A stretch of 64,000 nucleotides of DNA from Bernardetia sp963719525 (lineage in GTDB: Bacteria > Bacteroidota > Bacteroidia > Cytophagales > Bernardetiaceae), in the NCBI GenBank assembly GCA_963719525.1, contig CAVRCG010000004.1, forward strand, positions 2,480,001 through 2,544,000, in the 5' to 3' direction. Under the pieces are notes generated by a model. That model made no database searches, was not told the origin of the DNA, and was given only the letters and a program-made list of their open reading frames with translations. Made by a program: the position numbers and the translations under genes. Numbering within the stretch: the stretch's first letter is position 1; every line of letters starts with the position of its first letter. Below are positions 61,733 to 64,000 of this stretch, in pieces.

Positions 61733-61769
61733 AAGTCAATTTTTTGAATAGATACAAATAAATATTTTC

Positions 61770-61868
61770 GGGTGCATAACAAATTATCGCCTGATGTTGT
61801 TGGTGTCGCTACGCTAAAACACCAACAACGGCAGTTGCTATTGAAAAACGACAATTTGTTATGCATCC
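61770..61868. mobile_element. 99-bp MITE with 20-bp TIRs and 8-bp target duplication
   Basis: Left end GGGTGCATAACAAATTATCG and inverted right end GGATGCATAACAAATTGTCG differ at two positions. ATATTTTC is directly repeated outside both ends (61762-61769 and 61869-61876). The centre is the palindrome GTTGTTGGTGTCGCTACGCT with AAAACACCAACAAC, also found at 14816 and, rearranged, near 5441. No coding capacity. It lies just upstream of the riboswitch promoter. Confidence 0.75.
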
Positions 61869-62008
61869 ATATTTTCAAACTGCTTTTCACTATCAAGAAT
61901 AAGTTGCAAGTAAATTACATTTTATTTTTTAATCAAAAATATGTAGTTTAGTAGAATGTAATTTTTACAGCATTTTTTTTAACTCTATAGCAATAAAACA
62001 AAAATAAA

Positions 62009-62665
62009 ATGTCTTCTCCTTTGATAAAAGTTTGTGGAATGCGTGATGCTCAAAATATTGAACAGATTGCTTCATTATGTCCTGATTTTATAGGATTTAT
62101 TTTTTATCCTCGTTCGAAACGCTACATTAGACAGTCTGATTTGAGTTCGGAACTATTGGATAAATTATTGCCCAGAAATTTGTCTACTTCTATAAAACGA
62201 GTAGGTGTTTTTGTAGAATCTCCAGATGCAGAAGTAGAGCGCATTGCACAAATTTGGAAATTGGATTTCGTGCAACTACACGGAAATGAATCTCCTGCTT
62301 TTTGTAAGAAATTAAAGGATAAGGGATTTAAGATAATTAAAGTTTTTTCTGTTGGAAAAGAAGGTATTTCTCTTCCTCATCTGCGACAATATGAAAATCT
62401 GGTAGATTATTTTTTGTTTGATACACAAACGCCAAACTATGGTGGAAGTGGAAACAAATTTGACTGGCAAACACTCAAAACTTATGATTTGGACATTCCC
62501 TTTATGCTTAGTGGTGGGATTTCTATTGAAGATGTAGAAAAATTGAAACAACCTATCCATAATCATTGCATCGGTTTTGATATCAATAGTAAATTCGAAA
62601 CTGCACCTGCCCAAAAAAATGCTGTTTTGATTGAAGAGTTTATTACATTGATGCGTAGGAAATAG
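62009..62665 (+). CDS. trpF: Phosphoribosylanthranilate isomerase
   Basis: A 218-aa TIM-barrel enzyme: LIKVCGMRDAQNIEQIA contains the catalytic cysteine (KVCGM), GFIFYPRSKRYI the second strand, VGVFVESPDAEVERIA, FVQLHGNESPAFCKKL, YFLFDTQTPNYGGSGNKFDW with the catalytic aspartate, and FMLSGGISIEDVEKL plus IGFDINSKFETAP the phosphate-binding end. It carries out the third step of tryptophan synthesis. No other trp gene is present in the window. Confidence 0.93.
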   Translation: MSSPLIKVCGMRDAQNIEQIASLCPDFIGFIFYPRSKRYIRQSDLSSELLDKLLPRNLSTSIKRVGVFVESPDAEVERIAQIWKLDFVQLHGNESPAFCKKLKDKGFKIIKVFSVGKEGISLPHLRQYENLVDYFLFDTQTPNYGGSGNKFDWQTLKTYDLDIPFMLSGGISIEDVEKLKQPIHNHCIGFDINSKFETAPAQKNAVLIEEFITLMRRK

Positions 62666-62765
62666 AAATATTATCTCGTCGATAAGACACAAACTTTGCC
62701 GTTTTCGGTATCTCTACGACTACTTTTAGCTACTTCCTCACTCCCTATCAAAGATTATAATAAAA

Positions 62766-64000
62766 CTACCTAAAAACTTTATACAATCGAATTGTTGTAC
62801 TATCCTTTGCTTGTTTTTGCCACAAATTATAACTTTCAGAAAAATTAAGACCCAAATACTGACTGTGTTCTACATATAAAAAAGGTTCTGAGAGCGTGAT
62901 TTCTTTCCACTCTTTTATCAATTTGTATTTTTGTGCATACCTATTTCTTACCGAATATTTATTTTTTTTATCATTCATTATTGTTTCTGCTTCCAGACAG
63001 TCGTTAGCCAAAATACAATAATCATCTGTCAGAATATAGAAAATAGAATCAATGCTGTGTAGTTTGTTTTTATTTTTTAGAGTAAAATCAGTATCCAAAT
63101 TTTGAGGTAAAATTTCGTAATTTATGCCTGCGTTTTCAAAAAACGGAATAGGTTGTAACGTTCCTTTCAAATAAATTTTCTCGGTTTTGTCTAGTTCATT
63201 TTTTACTATATTTTCTTTTACAAATTCGGTTACTTCATCGTAAGAAGTAGATGAATAAGAATAAATATGAAGCATTATCAGCCAGCAATTATAAATTATT
63301 CCTAAAAAAAGTAACCATTTTCCAAATTTATTCAACAACTCTCCAAACAAAAACGCCCAAGCAGAAAGGGAATAAGCTACTAATAAGACTAAAATCCAGA
63401 TGCGAGGAGCTTTTTCCAAAAATAGAGTTGGAACGGCAATAGAACCTAAAAGTAAAAGCCAAAAGATAATTTTTTGATTAATTAATTGTTTCCAATCGAA
63501 GGATAATTTAGAAACTGTTTTTGTACTTTTATTAGTTTGATTTTGGTTTTCCTTTCGTTTCAAAAAGGCTTTGATTACAGAAAAAATTACCATTCCCATT
63601 CCTACCCAAATAAGAGGATTTTCGAAGTAAAAAATGTATTTGAAATAATAAAACAAATCAAATTCTATCCAAGCCTCTCCAGTAACTTCTCGCTGATGTG
63701 CTTGAAAGATTAAGTAATATAGATTTGCTAGATAAGCTGTCCATTTTCCCAAAAAAAGTTTTGCTATTACCGTCCAAAATCCTAAAAAGAGAAGATTTAC
63801 CCCAGCAAAAACTGTTATTTTTTTTATAAAATCAGTACTGACATTTTTGTAAAATAAATAGCCAAATACAAAAGGTAAAATCAAAATAGATTTGTAATTA
63901 AACCCAAAAGCAATAGCAAAACAAACGCTTAAATAAAGTATAGATTTGTAATTTTCTTGATTGAGAAAATGAATACATAAAAAAATAAAGAGCAAGCTTC
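62766..64000 (-). CDS. Polytopic membrane protein, N-terminus outside window
   Basis: At least 410 aa are visible; the frame is open to the right edge without a start, so the N-terminal part is missing. About seven to eight hydrophobic helices occur in the first 250 visible residues, with aromatic-rich loops (YLANLYYLIFQAHQREVTGE, AWIEFDLFYYFKYIFYFENP). The last ~150 residues are soluble (VTEFVKENIVKNELDKTEKI onward). This topology, multi-helix membrane part plus C-terminal extracytoplasmic tail, resembles GT-C type (ArnT/PMT-like) glycosyltransferases; the catalytic acidic loop expected near the N-terminus is not in view, so this is tentative. Confidence 0.65.
   Translation of the reverse strand, partial: SLLFIFLCIHFLNQENYKSILYLSVCFAIAFGFNYKSILILPFVFGYLFYKNVSTDFIKKITVFAGVNLLFLGFWTVIAKLFLGKWTAYLANLYYLIFQAHQREVTGEAWIEFDLFYYFKYIFYFENPLIWVGMGMVIFSVIKAFLKRKENQNQTNKSTKTVSKLSFDWKQLINQKIIFWLLLLGSIAVPTLFLEKAPRIWILVLLVAYSLSAWAFLFGELLNKFGKWLLFLGIIYNCWLIMLHIYSYSSTSYDEVTEFVKENIVKNELDKTEKIYLKGTLQPIPFFENAGINYEILPQNLDTDFTLKNKNKLHSIDSIFYILTDDYCILANDCLEAETIMNDKKNKYSVRNRYAQKYKLIKEWKEITLSEPFLYVEHSQYLGLNFSESYNLWQKQAKDSTTIRLYKVFR

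Noticed and set aside
1..64000. tRNA or rRNA genes
   Set aside because: No cloverleaf with a TTC-type T-loop and no rRNA-like GC-richer block was recognised; a covariance search would be decisive.

Overview
The window is AT-rich DNA from a member of the Bacteroidota, most likely a Cytophagales-type marine or gliding bacterium. Support comes from Bacteroidota-style -7 boxes (TAnnTTTG), a TonB receptor with a CarboxypepD_reg-like N-terminus, a PD40/OmpA envelope protein resembling type IX secretion accessory proteins, a DUF2851 protein and many small lipoproteins. Genus-level placement is inference. No rRNA or tRNA gene was seen.

Region 1 (1-10.9 kb) holds mixed genes. It contains a membrane protein cut by the window edge, an alpha/beta hydrolase, an acyltransferase flanked by two copies of a dispersed repeat, and a compact ubiquitin-like set: a YukD-like Ubl, an E2-like enzyme with a textbook HPN-x7-C site, and a JAMM protease, with no E1 in sight. 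A dihydroorotase homologue lacking metal ligands and a DUF255/YyaL-type thioredoxin-domain protein follow.

Region 2 (11-25.3 kb) has a scattered tandem family of ~135-aa proteins (four intact members, two remnants), a RlaP-type nucleotidyltransferase, an MBOAT acyltransferase, an LtaS-like sulfatase, uridine kinase, a frameshifted KtrA/TrkA-type protein, ribBA and a frameshifted argS.

Region 3 (25.5-48.5 kb) is a complete type III-B CRISPR-Cas island. It has a 73-repeat array read from the minus strand, cas2 and cas1 separated by a broken secreted-protein gene and a C-rich minisatellite, a divergent HTH gene, cas6, and a tightly overlapped cmr operon: cmr1, an HD-less cmr2/cas10, cmr3, a CARF-PD-(D/E)xK effector, cmr4, cmr5 and cmr6. 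Then come two paralogous cysteine-cluster proteins flanking a KTSC protein, and a Csx20-like putative ring nuclease. Inferred logic: Cas10 makes cyclic oligoadenylate, the CARF nuclease responds, and Csx20 degrades the signal. The cysteine-cluster pair and a helical protein between cas6 and cmr1 have no role I recognise.

Region 4 (48.6-64 kb) is mostly chromosomal housekeeping: purine nucleoside phosphorylase, a membrane-protein gene split by a perfect 47-bp tandem duplication, an NlpC/P60 lipoprotein, an AhpD-like protein, DUF2851, PD40/OmpA, Uma2, CorA, an NmrA-like reductase, a TonB receptor under a TPP riboswitch (thiamine or precursor uptake), trpF and a membrane protein cut by the window edge. 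Small inverted-repeat elements, some with clear target duplications, are scattered through the window. Three genes carry single-base frameshifts, so either recent decay or sequence error should be considered.
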